Source: Eubacterium ventriosum (GTDB taxonomy: Bacteria > Bacillota > Clostridia > Lachnospirales > Lachnospiraceae). From it: a stretch of 64,000 bases of DNA. The notes under the pieces are model-generated. The model saw nothing but the letters and a program-made list of their open reading frames with translations, searched no databases and was not told the origin of the DNA. The stretch lies in contig NZ_CP102282.1 in assembly GCF_025150745.1 (NCBI RefSeq), positions 248,001-312,000 of the forward strand, written 5' to 3'. Each line of letters begins with the position of its first letter. Positions within the stretch are counted from its first letter, which is position 1. A program made the translations under genes and the position numbers. Below, one piece after another: positions 18,225 through 26,420 of the stretch.

Positions 18225-18266
18225 AAGAGAGCCACCATACAATATTAATTGTACGATGACTCTCAA
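18225..18266 (-). terminator. Terminator of the Lys-rich secreted protein gene
   Basis: A long stem with G-U pairs (GAGAGTCATCGTACAAT against ATTGTATGGTGGCTCTC) is followed by TTTTG on the minus strand. Confidence 0.75.
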
Positions 18267-18307
18267 CGTTTTTTCTAAAAATACATATAAAAAAGTGCTA
18301 GTAAAAA

Positions 18308-18856
18308 TTATTTCTTAATTTTACCCTTGAATCCTGCCTTCTTTAAGTTCTTCTTTAATTTCTTAAATTCTTTAGCTTTCATCTTCTTGTTAACCTTAAC
18401 TGTAATCTTCTTTGAGTTAACCTTCTTGAATGCACCCTTCTTTACTGTAAAGCTCTTTGTTCCTTTAACAATAATTGTCTTTAATTTCTTAGTACCTGTA
18501 AAACCTTTTTTGTTTACTCTCTTAATTGTTGCTGGAATTACAATCTTTTTAGCCTTTTTAGCCTTCTTAGCAAATGCTTTAGCCTTGATAACTGTTACTG
18601 TGTATGTTACACCCTTAGCTGTTACCTTGCTAGGTACTGTAGCTGTGCTCTTCTTAGCTGATACTACTCCAACTTCAGCTGTTCCGTTAGCCTTTGTATC
18701 AACTGTATTTCCGTTTGATACAGCAACATTCTTAGCGTTAATCGGTACTAATGATGATGTTGGGCTCTTAACTGCTGCGCTTACACCTGTTACAGATCCT
18801 ACTGCTACTGCTGCTGCTAATGCTAAAACAGCAACGTTCTTCATTAATTTTTTCAT
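18308..18856 (-). CDS. Secreted, very basic LRR_5/BspA-like protein
   Basis: This 182-residue protein has a clear signal peptide (MKKLMKNVAVLALAAAVAV...SAA). The rest is dominated by Lys, with IPATIKRVNKKGFTG and LKTIIVKGTKSF segments that resemble BspA-type leucine-rich repeats. The last 70 residues are almost all Lys, Val, Phe, Ala and Gly. Such proteins are common on the surface of Lachnospiraceae, but the function is unknown; binding to anionic wall polymers is a guess. It has its own ribosome site (AGGAGG) and terminator and stands alone. Confidence 0.85.
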   Translation of the reverse strand: MKKLMKNVAVLALAAAVAVGSVTGVSAAVKSPTSSLVPINAKNVAVSNGNTVDTKANGTAEVGVVSAKKSTATVPSKVTAKGVTYTVTVIKAKAFAKKAKKAKKIVIPATIKRVNKKGFTGTKKLKTIIVKGTKSFTVKKGAFKKVNSKKITVKVNKKMKAKEFKKLKKNLKKAGFKGKIKK

Positions 18857-18936
18857 TATAAGTTCCTCCTATTATTATGTTTTTGAGTTTTAATTATTTC
18901 TGCTTATCCCCACAAGTATTGAAAATAAAAATGTCC

Positions 18937-18972
18937 TCATAGCAAACTTATAATTTATAAAACTCGCTATGT
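18937..18972. repeat. Inverted repeat upstream of the Lys-rich secreted protein gene
   Basis: CATAGC and GCTATG flank an A/T-rich 24-base centre, within the leader or promoter region of the gene starting at 18856. Its role is unknown. Confidence 0.4.
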
Positions 18973-19075
18973 TGTTTATTTTACTACTTTACGGAATAAA
19001 TTTAAATACTTTTTTTGTTATATTTTGCTTTTTTGACTATATTTGACAAAATATGTCACTGATAATTATATACTA

Positions 19076-19759
19076 TTACTTGCCATTGTAGTATTTCTTC
19101 TCATTTTTCTTGCCTTTTGCGTCTGTTGCACGGTTTAGAACCACACCTAATATCTTACATCCTGATCTTTCAAGCTGCTTAATTGAACTTTTCACTTCAG
19201 ATTTTGATGTTTCTCCACTTCTAATTACAAGAATTGCTCCATCACACATACTACCAATCTTTTCAGCATCTGATACAAGACCAAGAGGTGGTGCATCAAC
19301 AAATACATATCGGTAATCTTCCGCAAGTTGATTGAGCATATTGCCAAACTTGTCACTTTCAAGCAACATTGATGGATTAATTATATTTTCCACATTTGGT
19401 ATAATATCTCCATCTTCAAGTGGTGTATTATATACAACATTTTCAAGTGGAAATTCTTCTGCCAAATAATGTGCAAGCCCTTCCATTTCTGAGCCATCTT
19501 CTTTTTCTATGCCATATTTGTTTACTATGACAGAGTTTCTCATATCTCCATCTACAAATACTGATTTGATTCCGGCACTTGCCATCTGTTTCCACATCTG
19601 TAAAGTAACAAAACTCTTTCCTTCATTAGGCATTGTACTTACAACCATGATTTTTTTAATTTCATTTCCAAGGAAACTAACATTTATACGAAGTCGGTTT
19701 ATAGATTCCTCAACAGCATAAGGAAGTTCTTTGGTTAAATCCATTTTAATTTTATTCAT
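19076..19759 (-). CDS. CpsD/CapB-type bacterial tyrosine kinase (cytoplasmic ATPase half)
   Basis: This 227-residue protein has the Walker A motif STMPNEGKSF, the A' motif VFVDGDMR and the Walker B YVFVDAPPLG of BY-kinases. These kinases autophosphorylate and regulate exopolysaccharide assembly with a membrane activator, here the next gene upstream. The C-terminal tail has only one Tyr pair (KKYYNGK), whereas most family members carry a longer Tyr cluster there. It is the last gene of the CpsB-LCP-CpsC-CpsD operon; GGAG precedes the start. Confidence 0.9.
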   Translation of the reverse strand: MNKIKMDLTKELPYAVEESINRLRINVSFLGNEIKKIMVVSTMPNEGKSFVTLQMWKQMASAGIKSVFVDGDMRNSVIVNKYGIEKEDGSEMEGLAHYLAEEFPLENVVYNTPLEDGDIIPNVENIINPSMLLESDKFGNMLNQLAEDYRYVFVDAPPLGLVSDAEKIGSMCDGAILVIRSGETSKSEVKSSIKQLERSGCKILGVVLNRATDAKGKKNEKKYYNGK

Positions 19760-19780
19760 TTCTATTTCTCCTCAAGCTTA

Positions 19781-20551
19781 TTATTTTGGTGTGTAATATT
19801 TCTTTCCCTTATAATAATTGTATTTAGAATATGCTCCGTATTTAACGTTTCCATCAGGAATAACTGTTAAAGGAATAATGCCTAAATACTTTTCAACATC
19901 TTCTTCTGTCTTAATTGTATCATCAGTGATAAATAAGAATGTGAAGATAGCTAATACCACAACCATTCCTCCAAATGCACCCATCATTACATTTTTCTTC
20001 AGACTAGGTGAACTTTTACCTTTAGGAGTTATAGCTCTTTCAGCAATATTAGGTGACGATGTTCCCATTAATTTAGGAATTTCAGTAACTGCCTTTTCAG
20101 CTAAAGCATTTGCTATTGTTTTTGCTTCCTCCGGCTTTATGCTTGTTGCTGAAATTTTTAGGATACGTGTATCTTCAACTGTTGAAATGTCAATCATTCC
20201 GTTAAGTTGCTCATATGTATATCCTAAATCGTTTTCCTCATTTATGGCCTCAATGATAGGTCTAACATGCAACAACTCTGCATAATCTTCTGATAATGAT
20301 GTACCTATACTTAAATCAGCAAGATCGACCACTGAGTTTTTTGATGCTGAAACCATATAAACTTTCGCTGTTGCAGTATATTTAGGTGTAATGCCAACTT
20401 TAGTCCATACACCTGCAATTATTGCTCCAATCAAAAAACCTGCAATAATAAATAAAATCTTCTTACGATAATAGTTAAACAAATCCAAAAGGTTGATTTC
20501 TACTTCATCTTCTTTTTCGTTAATTTTTATCTTTTCTACCTGTTGTTTCAT
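19781..20551 (-). CDS. Wzz/CpsC-type chain-length and kinase-activator membrane protein with Tyr-rich tail
   Basis: This 256-residue protein has two membrane segments, IILFIIAGFLIGAIIAGVW near the N-terminus and MMGAFGGMVVVLAIFTFLFI near the C-terminus, around an outside Wzz domain. The cytoplasmic end contains KYGAYSKYNYYKGKKYYTPK, with eight tyrosines in 20 residues; the autophosphorylated Tyr cluster usually sits on the kinase. It probably activates CpsD (22 bases downstream) and sets polymer length. Confidence 0.9.
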   Translation of the reverse strand: MKQQVEKIKINEKEDEVEINLLDLFNYYRKKILFIIAGFLIGAIIAGVWTKVGITPKYTATAKVYMVSASKNSVVDLADLSIGTSLSEDYAELLHVRPIIEAINEENDLGYTYEQLNGMIDISTVEDTRILKISATSIKPEEAKTIANALAEKAVTEIPKLMGTSSPNIAERAITPKGKSSPSLKKNVMMGAFGGMVVVLAIFTFLFITDDTIKTEEDVEKYLGIIPLTVIPDGNVKYGAYSKYNYYKGKKYYTPK

Positions 20552-20563
20552 CTTTCAATTCCT

Positions 20564-21604
20564 TTACTCTTTGTTCTTCTGTTCCACTATGCCAAACAGT
20601 TCTGACATTGTGCTAACCATTGCTTTCTTGTTAACATAAAATTCCATATGATCAATTTCATCTCCAAGAGCCTGACCAATCTTAGACTTTCCTGCCAATT
20701 CAAAAATCCCCTTGTCTGTTCCACTAGCAAAAATATTACTAATATTAGAAATCTTTCCTATAGTAATATCTGTTGTGGAAACATCCTGCAAACTTTCAAA
20801 AACTTCATTGGCATAGTTTGGATTAGCCTTAACCTTCTCCTGAAGTTTTTTAAAAAACCCTGTCATGTACTGTTGTTGTCTTTTCATTCGTGATGTATTC
20901 TCTTCATTCCCAACTCCATAACGGTCATGAACGTATGCATAAGCCTGCTCATCATCAAGGTTTATTGTAGCTCCCTTCTTCATTTTTGGATATTTCTTTG
21001 AGAAATCATCCTCCAATGTTACGGTAACTCCATCTACCATGTTGTTAAGTTTAGGTATTTCACTCATGTTAAGTTCATAATAACCATCAATCTGAATACC
21101 TCCTAACAATTTCTTTACGGATTTAACTGTATTTTCGCAACTTTGCTCTCTGTTGCCTCCATACCAATGAGCTGTACACAACTGAATATTAGCTGTTGCC
21201 TCACCTTCGCCATTATGATCAATCAATGCAACCTCTGTCATGGTGTCTCTGTTAAGCTGAAGAAAACTATATGTATTCTCTGTCTTGTCTACAATTACAA
21301 GCATAAGGAAATCAGCCATACTTCCCTGGTAATCTGCTCCGTTCTTGTCATTTCCCGTAGCATCTGTTCCTATTAACAGATAATTTTCAAAATCATGGTA
21401 ATATTCGTATTTATTTCCATTAAGTTTAATCTTTCCTCTTGGAACCTGAATCTTCCAATCATTTATTGAACTTTCATCAGATACATTAGCCTTCTCTGTC
21501 TTATTATCAACATACTGTAATCCGTAGCCTAAAACTGCTATAAACAGTATAAAAGCTACTACTCCCACGACAATTTTTATGTATTTTTTTCTTTTCTTCT
21601 TCAC
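20564..21604 (-). CDS. LytR-CpsA-Psr family cell-wall ligase
   Basis: This 346-residue protein has a Lys/Arg-rich start, one membrane helix (about 10-30) and an extracytoplasmic LCP domain with LLIGTDATG, LQLNRDTM and AYVHDRYGVGNEENTSRMKR. LCP enzymes attach lipid-linked glycopolymers to peptidoglycan. Translation begins at a GTG after GGGGATAAG. It sits between the CpsB-like phosphatase and CpsC genes, the usual context of capsule attachment. Its first 38 bases recur at 5527. Confidence 0.9.
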   Translation of the reverse strand: MKKKRKKYIKIVVGVVAFILFIAVLGYGLQYVDNKTEKANVSDESSINDWKIQVPRGKIKLNGNKYEYYHDFENYLLIGTDATGNDKNGADYQGSMADFLMLVIVDKTENTYSFLQLNRDTMTEVALIDHNGEGEATANIQLCTAHWYGGNREQSCENTVKSVKKLLGGIQIDGYYELNMSEIPKLNNMVDGVTVTLEDDFSKKYPKMKKGATINLDDEQAYAYVHDRYGVGNEENTSRMKRQQQYMTGFFKKLQEKVKANPNYANEVFESLQDVSTTDITIGKISNISNIFASGTDKGIFELAGKSKIGQALGDEIDHMEFYVNKKAMVSTMSELFGIVEQKNKE

Positions 21605-21623
21605 TTTACTTATCCCCTAATCA

Positions 21624-22322
21624 TTATTTTTCAAGTATCTCCACGGACACTTTCTCTATTTCATCTACAGCATTCTGTCCGATTTTCTCTCTGATAAAGG
21701 AATAACCCATATCAAGGTTAGGCTTTCTTCTGTCAGTATTATGACAGTCACTTCCAAGTACAATCGGTCTGTTTTCTTCAACCAGCTTCTTTATAAGTTT
21801 TCTTTTCTTCCTACCATCAAAAAATTCTGCATTAACCTGAAATATAACCGGCAAATCAAGAACTTCTTTCCAAATCTTCTTTCTTTTCTGGCAAGCATAA
21901 AATCTTTCTATATGTGCGAGCATAACTGAAACATTCTGTTTCTCCATTAGCTCTTCAACATCCCGTAAAACCTCTTCATCCCACTGTCTAAAGGGTAATT
22001 CCACCATAATAACCCTGGTTCCCTCTATACATAATTTTTCAATCTCTCTAGCCCTCCCGATTCCTCTGAAATAGCATACTTCAGCTCCCAATCTTATGTC
22101 AGGGCAGTCAGAATCATCCATACACCGTTTCAATGTGTCATAGGCTTTCTTCCTCTTTTCGAGAAAATGATCCACTGAAACATCTTGAGCATAAAAATGT
22201 GGCGTAGCCAACATCGTACTAACTCCTTGATTTTTTGCTGTATGAAGCATCTCTAAAGATTCCTCTACGCAATCGCTTCCATCATCTATTCCGGGCAATA
22301 CATGTGAATGAAAATCAATCAT
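21624..22322 (-). CDS. CpsB/YwqE-type PHP-fold tyrosine phosphatase
   Basis: This 232-residue metal-dependent phosphatase begins MIDFHSHVLPGIDDGS, the PHP metal-binding start, with further His residues in ATPHFYA, LAHIERF and GSDCHN. It dephosphorylates the BY-kinase system encoded in the same operon. The start at 22322 follows AGGAGG; a longer frame upstream has no ribosome site. It is the first gene of the four-gene operon, behind a consensus-like promoter. Confidence 0.92.
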   Translation of the reverse strand: MIDFHSHVLPGIDDGSDCVEESLEMLHTAKNQGVSTMLATPHFYAQDVSVDHFLEKRKKAYDTLKRCMDDSDCPDIRLGAEVCYFRGIGRAREIEKLCIEGTRVIMVELPFRQWDEEVLRDVEELMEKQNVSVMLAHIERFYACQKRKKIWKEVLDLPVIFQVNAEFFDGRKKRKLIKKLVEENRPIVLGSDCHNTDRRKPNLDMGYSFIREKIGQNAVDEIEKVSVEILEK

Positions 22323-22405
22323 TCTGCCTCCTTTTATATCAAAAACCAAGTAATCCATACACTTTCGTAAAATCAATACCCAAAGTACTGACCATACATT
22401 TATCT

Positions 22406-22434
22406 ATGATATAAAAAAAAAGGATAACTGTCAA
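22406..22434 (-). promoter_or_regulatory. Promoter of the CpsB-LCP-CpsC-CpsD operon
   Basis: A perfect TTGACA and TATCAT on the minus strand are 17 bases apart, about 85 bases before the first start codon. The rest of the 22323-22651 gap holds only this and the symporter terminator. Confidence 0.8.
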
Positions 22435-22554
22435 TCTTATAACCCCTTTTGTTCGTCTTTTTATTCCATTTTTTCCTTTAAAAACGGCACTCTGACAGGT
22501 TATGTCATTGGTGTCACTGACATTTTTGTCACAAAACGTATTTATTAGTTTTTG

Positions 22555-22590
22555 CAAAAAAGCTGTCGGATTACTCCAACAGCTTTTTAA
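22555..22590 (-). terminator. Terminator of the sodium:solute symporter gene
   Basis: The stem AAGCTGTTGGA with its complement around four bases is followed by TTTTTTG on the minus strand. Confidence 0.85.
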
Positions 22591-22651
22591 AATCAAAAAA
22601 CTCATACTAATAATATTTTTTCATACTATTCTGTTACTAACAGTTTTATGC

Positions 22652-24235
22652 CTAATCTTCCAACGATTCTTTCACCGGCACTTCTACCATTGCCTCGTAG
22701 CACTGGAACATATTGTCAATTTCTTCTTTACTTTGTTTCTTTGTAATCAAACTTATTACAGGAACTATAATAAGTCCGCCTACCATTGCAACTACACCTG
22801 AATTAATTGATGATTTGAATATGTAACCAAGAACTGTTCCCAAGCCTGTAACATCTATTCCGCAAAGTGAAACAATAAGTTGCAACACGGCAACTGCACA
22901 TCCCCAGACAAAACAGACAACCGTAGCCACCTTTGTTACGCCTTTCCAGTATAATCCATACAAGAATGGTGCAAGGAATGCCCCTGCCAAAGCTCCCCAT
23001 GAAACACCCATCATCTGAGCTATAAATGTAACTTCAGGATGAGAATCCTTAAATATTGCAATAACTGCTGAAACAACTATAAAGAATACTATAAAAATTC
23101 TCATAATAACAACCTGTTTCATTTCATTCATTTTCTTTTTTGAGGCCGGCACAATTACGTCTAATGTAAAAGTTGAGCTTGATGTAAGTACCAATGATGA
23201 AAGTGTTGACATTGATGCTGACAAAACCAAAACAATAACAATTGCAACAATTATTGCCGGTAAAGTAGACAACATTGTTGGAATAATTGTGTCAAACAAT
23301 GGCTTGCCTGTTGCTTCATTAATGGCAATTTTATCACTGTATAATCTGCCAAATCCACCAAGGAAGTAGCATCCACCGGCTACGATTATTGCAAAAACTG
23401 TTGAAATAACAGTTCCTTTATGAATGTCTTTTTCACTCTTAATTGCGTAAAATTTTCCAACCATCTGTGGAAGTCCCCATGTTCCAAGAGATGTTAATAT
23501 TACTACAAATAATAATGCCAATGGATCAGGACCAAGAAATGATGTAAACGCTCCACCGGTCCAGCCTTCACTTGGTACTGCTGACAATTTCTGAGTGGCT
23601 TTAAGCAAACCACCATTATCCATTAAAACTGCACCAATAACTGCGCAAATTCCAAAAAGCATTATAATTCCCTGAATAAAGTCGTTTATTGCAGTAGCCA
23701 TATAACCACCGAAAATTACGTAAAATCCTGTCAAAATCGCCATTACTAAAATAACAACCCAATATGGGATATCAAAAACAAGTCCAAATAAACTTGAAAG
23801 TCCGTTATATAATGATGCTGTGTATGGTATCAAAAATATAAATACAATAACTGATGCAGCAACCTTTAATGGTACTGAATTAAATCTTTTTCCAAAAAAA
23901 TCCGGCATAGTCTTAGCATCAAGATACTGCGTCATAATTCTTGTTCTTCTTCCAAGAACGTTCCATGCAAGCAATGAACCAATAAATGCATTACCAAGTC
24001 CTGCCCATGTTGATGCCAACCCAAAATTCCATCCAAACTGTCCTGCGTATCCTACAAAGATAACTGCTGAAAAGTAAGATGTTCCAAAGGCAAAAGCTGT
24101 AAGCCACGGACCTGCTGAACGTCCACCCAAAACAAATCCACTAACATTGGTTGCGTGCTTTCTTGAATAAAAACCTACTCCAATCATTACCACAAAAAAG
24201 GCAACCAACATAATTCCGCAAAGTATTTCTGTCAT
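22652..24235 (-). CDS. Sodium:solute symporter (SSS family)
   Basis: This 527-residue membrane protein has about 13 hydrophobic helices and the SSS signatures GGRSAGPWLTAFAFGTSYFS in the first helices and GFYVIFGGYMATAINDFIQG in the middle. Family members take up proline, pantothenate, sugars or carboxylates with Na+; the substrate here cannot be decided, though the PutP-like helix-2 motif favours an amino acid or organic acid. The start at 24235 follows GGAGGAG. It stands alone with its own terminator. Confidence 0.9.
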   Translation of the reverse strand: MTEILCGIMLVAFFVVMIGVGFYSRKHATNVSGFVLGGRSAGPWLTAFAFGTSYFSAVIFVGYAGQFGWNFGLASTWAGLGNAFIGSLLAWNVLGRRTRIMTQYLDAKTMPDFFGKRFNSVPLKVAASVIVFIFLIPYTASLYNGLSSLFGLVFDIPYWVVILVMAILTGFYVIFGGYMATAINDFIQGIIMLFGICAVIGAVLMDNGGLLKATQKLSAVPSEGWTGGAFTSFLGPDPLALLFVVILTSLGTWGLPQMVGKFYAIKSEKDIHKGTVISTVFAIIVAGGCYFLGGFGRLYSDKIAINEATGKPLFDTIIPTMLSTLPAIIVAIVIVLVLSASMSTLSSLVLTSSSTFTLDVIVPASKKKMNEMKQVVIMRIFIVFFIVVSAVIAIFKDSHPEVTFIAQMMGVSWGALAGAFLAPFLYGLYWKGVTKVATVVCFVWGCAVAVLQLIVSLCGIDVTGLGTVLGYIFKSSINSGVVAMVGGLIIVPVISLITKKQSKEEIDNMFQCYEAMVEVPVKESLED

Positions 24236-24423
24236 AATCTCCTCCTTATTAACCTTGCATATGTGTATTTTATCTCCACTGTTCAACCTTATCTCTTCTT
24301 TAAGATTTAATGCAAAATTAATTCTTATTATTCGTCGCTTTAAACCGTTACGCTTTAAAGTATTAAAGCAATTATATAAAATAAAAAAGAGTCTGTCAAT
24401 AACTCTTTTCTATTTTTACAAAC

Positions 24424-24533
24424 CTTATTTACTATAGTTTATTCTAATTCTGTGAATCTTATTTGCTATAGTTTATTCTAATTCTGTGAATCTTATTTGC
24501 TATAGTTTATTCTAATTCTGTAAATCTTATTTG
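24424..24533. repeat. 34-bp tandem repeat, three copies plus a partial, running into the end of rpiB
   Basis: Units start at 24424, 24458, 24492 and 24526 (CTTATTTGCTATAGTTTATT and 14 more bases), nearly identical. The last partial unit contains the end of rpiB (codons for DYSK and stop), so the repeat appears to have grown from the gene's 3' end. The remaining gap up to 24235 shows no other structure. Confidence 0.9.
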
Positions 24534-24991
24534 CTATAATCTGCTTCAATTCCATGAATCATGTCAACTCTTGCCTGGTGTCTTCCACCTTCAAACTCTG
24601 CTCCAAAAAATTCATCAAGAATCATTTTTGCAAGTTCTACTCCAACAACTCTTGCGCCAAAAGCAATAACATTAGCATTGTTATGCTGCTTTGTAAGTTT
24701 TGCCGAATAAGGTTCGCTGCAAACTGCTGCAATTACACCTGGAACCTTGTTTGCTGCAACAGAAATACCGATTCCGGTTCCACACATAAGTACACCGTAA
24801 TCTACATCTTTTCTTACAACTGCTTCACCAACTTCACGACCCTTGTTTGGATAATCGCACTTAATAATTTCTCCGTTTTCATCATAGCCTGTGCCATAAT
24901 CAACACATTCGTAGCCCTTTTCTGTCATATATTCAATAAGTTCATTCTTTAAGTCAATTGCTGCATGGTCGCATCCAAATCCAATCTTCAT
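24527..24991 (-). CDS. rpiB: Ribose-5-phosphate isomerase B
   Basis: This 154-residue enzyme interconverts ribose-5-phosphate and ribulose-5-phosphate in the pentose phosphate pathway. It shows GFGCDHAAIDLK at the N-terminus and the active-site Cys in MCGTGIGIS, with N-N-ANVIAFGARV following. A LacAB/allose isomerase is the main alternative within the family, but the context gives no sugar operon. The ribosome site is GAGAGGG. Both flanks carry different tandem repeats. Confidence 0.92.
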   Translation of the reverse strand: MKIGFGCDHAAIDLKNELIEYMTEKGYECVDYGTGYDENGEIIKCDYPNKGREVGEAVVRKDVDYGVLMCGTGIGISVAANKVPGVIAAVCSEPYSAKLTKQHNNANVIAFGARVVGVELAKMILDEFFGAEFEGGRHQARVDMIHGIEADYSK

Positions 24992-25016
24992 TATAAATCC
25001 CTCTCATTTCTTAAAA

Positions 25017-25127
25017 CTATTTACTATATATTCCGTCATCTATCTGACTTTTACTATTTGCTGTACATTCCGCCATCTATCTAACTTTTACTATTTGCTG
25101 TACATTCCGTCATCTATCTGACTTTTA
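25017..25127. repeat. 37-bp tandem repeat, three copies, upstream of rpiB
   Basis: Units begin at 25017, 25054 and 25091 (CTATTTGCTGTACATTCCG and 18 more bases). The core TATTTGCTRTA is shared with the 34-bp repeat on the other side of rpiB. In both sets the copy at the low-coordinate end reads TTTACTATA instead. It lies in the leader or promoter region of rpiB. Confidence 0.9.
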
Positions 25128-25253
25128 CATTCTACTCAATATGTATAAGACTGTCAAATGTACAAGGGATTTGGCTATTTTTCATTTCATTGTGGCATTT
25201 TGTTCGTCTATATACAGTATGCTGTGTGGCCTGTTTTATGATTTGATGGAATG

Positions 25254-25500
25254 TACCCCAAAAATCGAGGTTTTTAATTTTTTGTGGTACGTTTTTAAGT
25301 TATGTAAACTAATCATGTCACATATTCTTGTTTTAATCATATATTTGTTGCATATTGTTTTACATTTTTATAGTTATGTCAACCAATATATCACTTAAAC
25401 TGCTTTCAATCCATTTTGCGTACCCCAAAAATTCAATATATCTTAAATTTTGGGGTACATGATTTTGTTATTAATTTTTTATCTGTTTTATGTAAACCAA
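25254..25500. repeat. GTACC-hairpin element, copy A
   Basis: A 37-bp hairpin (25254-25290, TACCCCAAAAA...TTTTTTGTGGTAC) is followed by GTTATGTAAACTAATCA. After exactly 130 bases comes a second hairpin (25421-25458, TACCCCAAAAATT...AATTTTGGGGTAC), then GTTTTATGTAAACCA. Copy B at 45660 has the same hairpin lengths and the same 130-base interval. The rest of 24992-25701 holds the 37-bp repeats and otherwise shows no gene; the 85-codon open frame over it has no family match I can see. Confidence 0.8.
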
Positions 25501-25701
25501 AATTCCCGAAAATAACTTTATAAACCAGCTAATAATATGCAAATCTGAAATTTCAACATCTTAAATCTCAGAACATCAAAAATTCTCCATTTTATAACTC
25601 TCAGTAAATAACGATTTCAAAAATCAATGTTTTTTCAAACTAGCTTTCACTTATGAAAATACAAGAAATGTATATATACATTCACTTCTCTCTCCTATAT
25701 G

Positions 25702-25735
25702 AAAAAAAGCTACGACGCTTTCGCATCATAGCTTC
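25702..25735 (-). terminator. Terminator of the tRNA pair
   Basis: A stem of about 11 bp (AAGCTATGATGCG against CGTCGTAGCTT, loop AAA) is followed by seven T on the minus strand. Confidence 0.85.
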
Positions 25736-25751
25736 TCACTTTAATATGTAA

Positions 25752-25835
25752 TGCCGGCGACCGGAATCGAACCGGTACTGTGTTGCCACAACAGGATTTT
25801 AAGTCCTGCGCGTCTGCCAGTTCCGCCACGCCGGC
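25752..25835 (-). tRNA. tRNA-Leu (UAA)
   Basis: The 84-base gene has acceptor GCCGGCG paired with CGCCGGC, a GGTTCGATTCC T-loop, a long variable arm as in class II tRNAs and the anticodon TAA in GGACTTAAAATCC. CCA is not encoded. It is transcribed with tRNA-Tyr. Confidence 0.95.
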
Positions 25836-25848
25836 ATGTTAATAATAA

Positions 25849-25930
25849 TGGGCAGAGAAGGATTCGAACCTTCGAAGGCAGTGCCAGCAGATTTACAGTC
25901 TGTCCCCTTTGGCCACTCGGGAATCTGCCC
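25849..25930 (-). tRNA. tRNA-Tyr (GUA)
   Basis: The 82-base gene has acceptor GGGCAGA paired with TCTGCCC, a long variable arm, a GGTTCGAATCC T-arm and the anticodon GTA in GACTGTAAATC. It is the first gene of the tRNA pair. Confidence 0.95.
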
Positions 25931-25949
25931 ATTGCTTTAACAATATATA

Positions 25950-25978
25950 CTTATACCATATAAATGCTTAAAGTGCAA
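25950..25978 (-). promoter_or_regulatory. Promoter of the tRNA-Tyr/tRNA-Leu unit
   Basis: TTGCAC and TATAAG on the minus strand are 17 bases apart, about 20 bases before tRNA-Tyr. Confidence 0.75.
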
Positions 25979-26065
25979 ACATTTTTGTAATTTTTATAAG
26001 ATTTTTTGCAATATTTTTTATTTTCATCTATTTATTTAGATAACAAATTTTTATTTTTTAGAAAA

Positions 26066-26095
26066 TTGACACCTATTACAGCTACATAATATAAT
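26066..26095 (+). promoter_or_regulatory. Consensus promoter for the sortase-like fragment
   Basis: A perfect TTGACA and a perfect TATAAT are 18 bases apart. The leader contains a small AGGTG...CACCT hairpin near 26125-26140. Confidence 0.8.
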
Positions 26096-26199
26096 TGTGG
26101 TATTATTTAGTTAATATGATTAAGGTGACAACGCACCTAAAGTTTGATTACATATGAATTAATTTAATTATAACACTCAAAACATAACGGAGAGATTCT

Positions 26200-26385
26200 A
26201 TGAAAAACGGCACAATGTTTAACACTTTACATAAGTTTGAGGACAAAGATTTCTTTAAGAAACATTCAAAAGTTTACATTTACACTCCAAAGAGGATTTT
26301 GGAATACACTATTCTTTCCCAAATAACTGATGCAATAATGTTTTATTATATATCAAAAAACTTCCTACCGGCAATTTCCCGGTAG
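26200..26385 (+). CDS. Small protein resembling a middle fragment of a class B sortase
   Basis: The 61 codons read MKNGTMFNTLHKFEDKDFFK, then KHSKVYIYTPKRILEYTILS, which matches the segment of class B sortases after the YGHN motif. The catalytic His lies just before this segment in full-length enzymes, and the catalytic Cys and Arg of the missing C-terminus are also absent, so it cannot be a transpeptidase. The end (QITDAIMFYYISKNFLPAIS) is unrelated. It nevertheless has a consensus promoter, GGAGAG before the ATG and a strong terminator, making it a complete transcription unit of about 290 bases. It may be a decayed gene or an expressed small protein or RNA. Confidence 0.6.
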   Translation: MKNGTMFNTLHKFEDKDFFKKHSKVYIYTPKRILEYTILSQITDAIMFYYISKNFLPAISR

Positions 26386-26396
26386 GAAGTTTTTTA
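26355..26396. terminator. Bidirectional terminator
   Basis: The stem ACTTCCTACCGG with its complement is flanked by A-run and T-run. It serves both the small sortase-like unit (+) and the GH13 gene (-). Confidence 0.9.
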
Positions 26397-26420
26397 TGTT
26401 TGCATTAAAATATTTTAAAC

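Noticed and set aside
25141-25398. 85-residue membrane-like protein, and a related 86-residue frame at 45616
   Set aside because: Their similarity (WYVFKLCKL) comes from the shared non-coding GTACC element; hydrophobicity reflects T-rich DNA.
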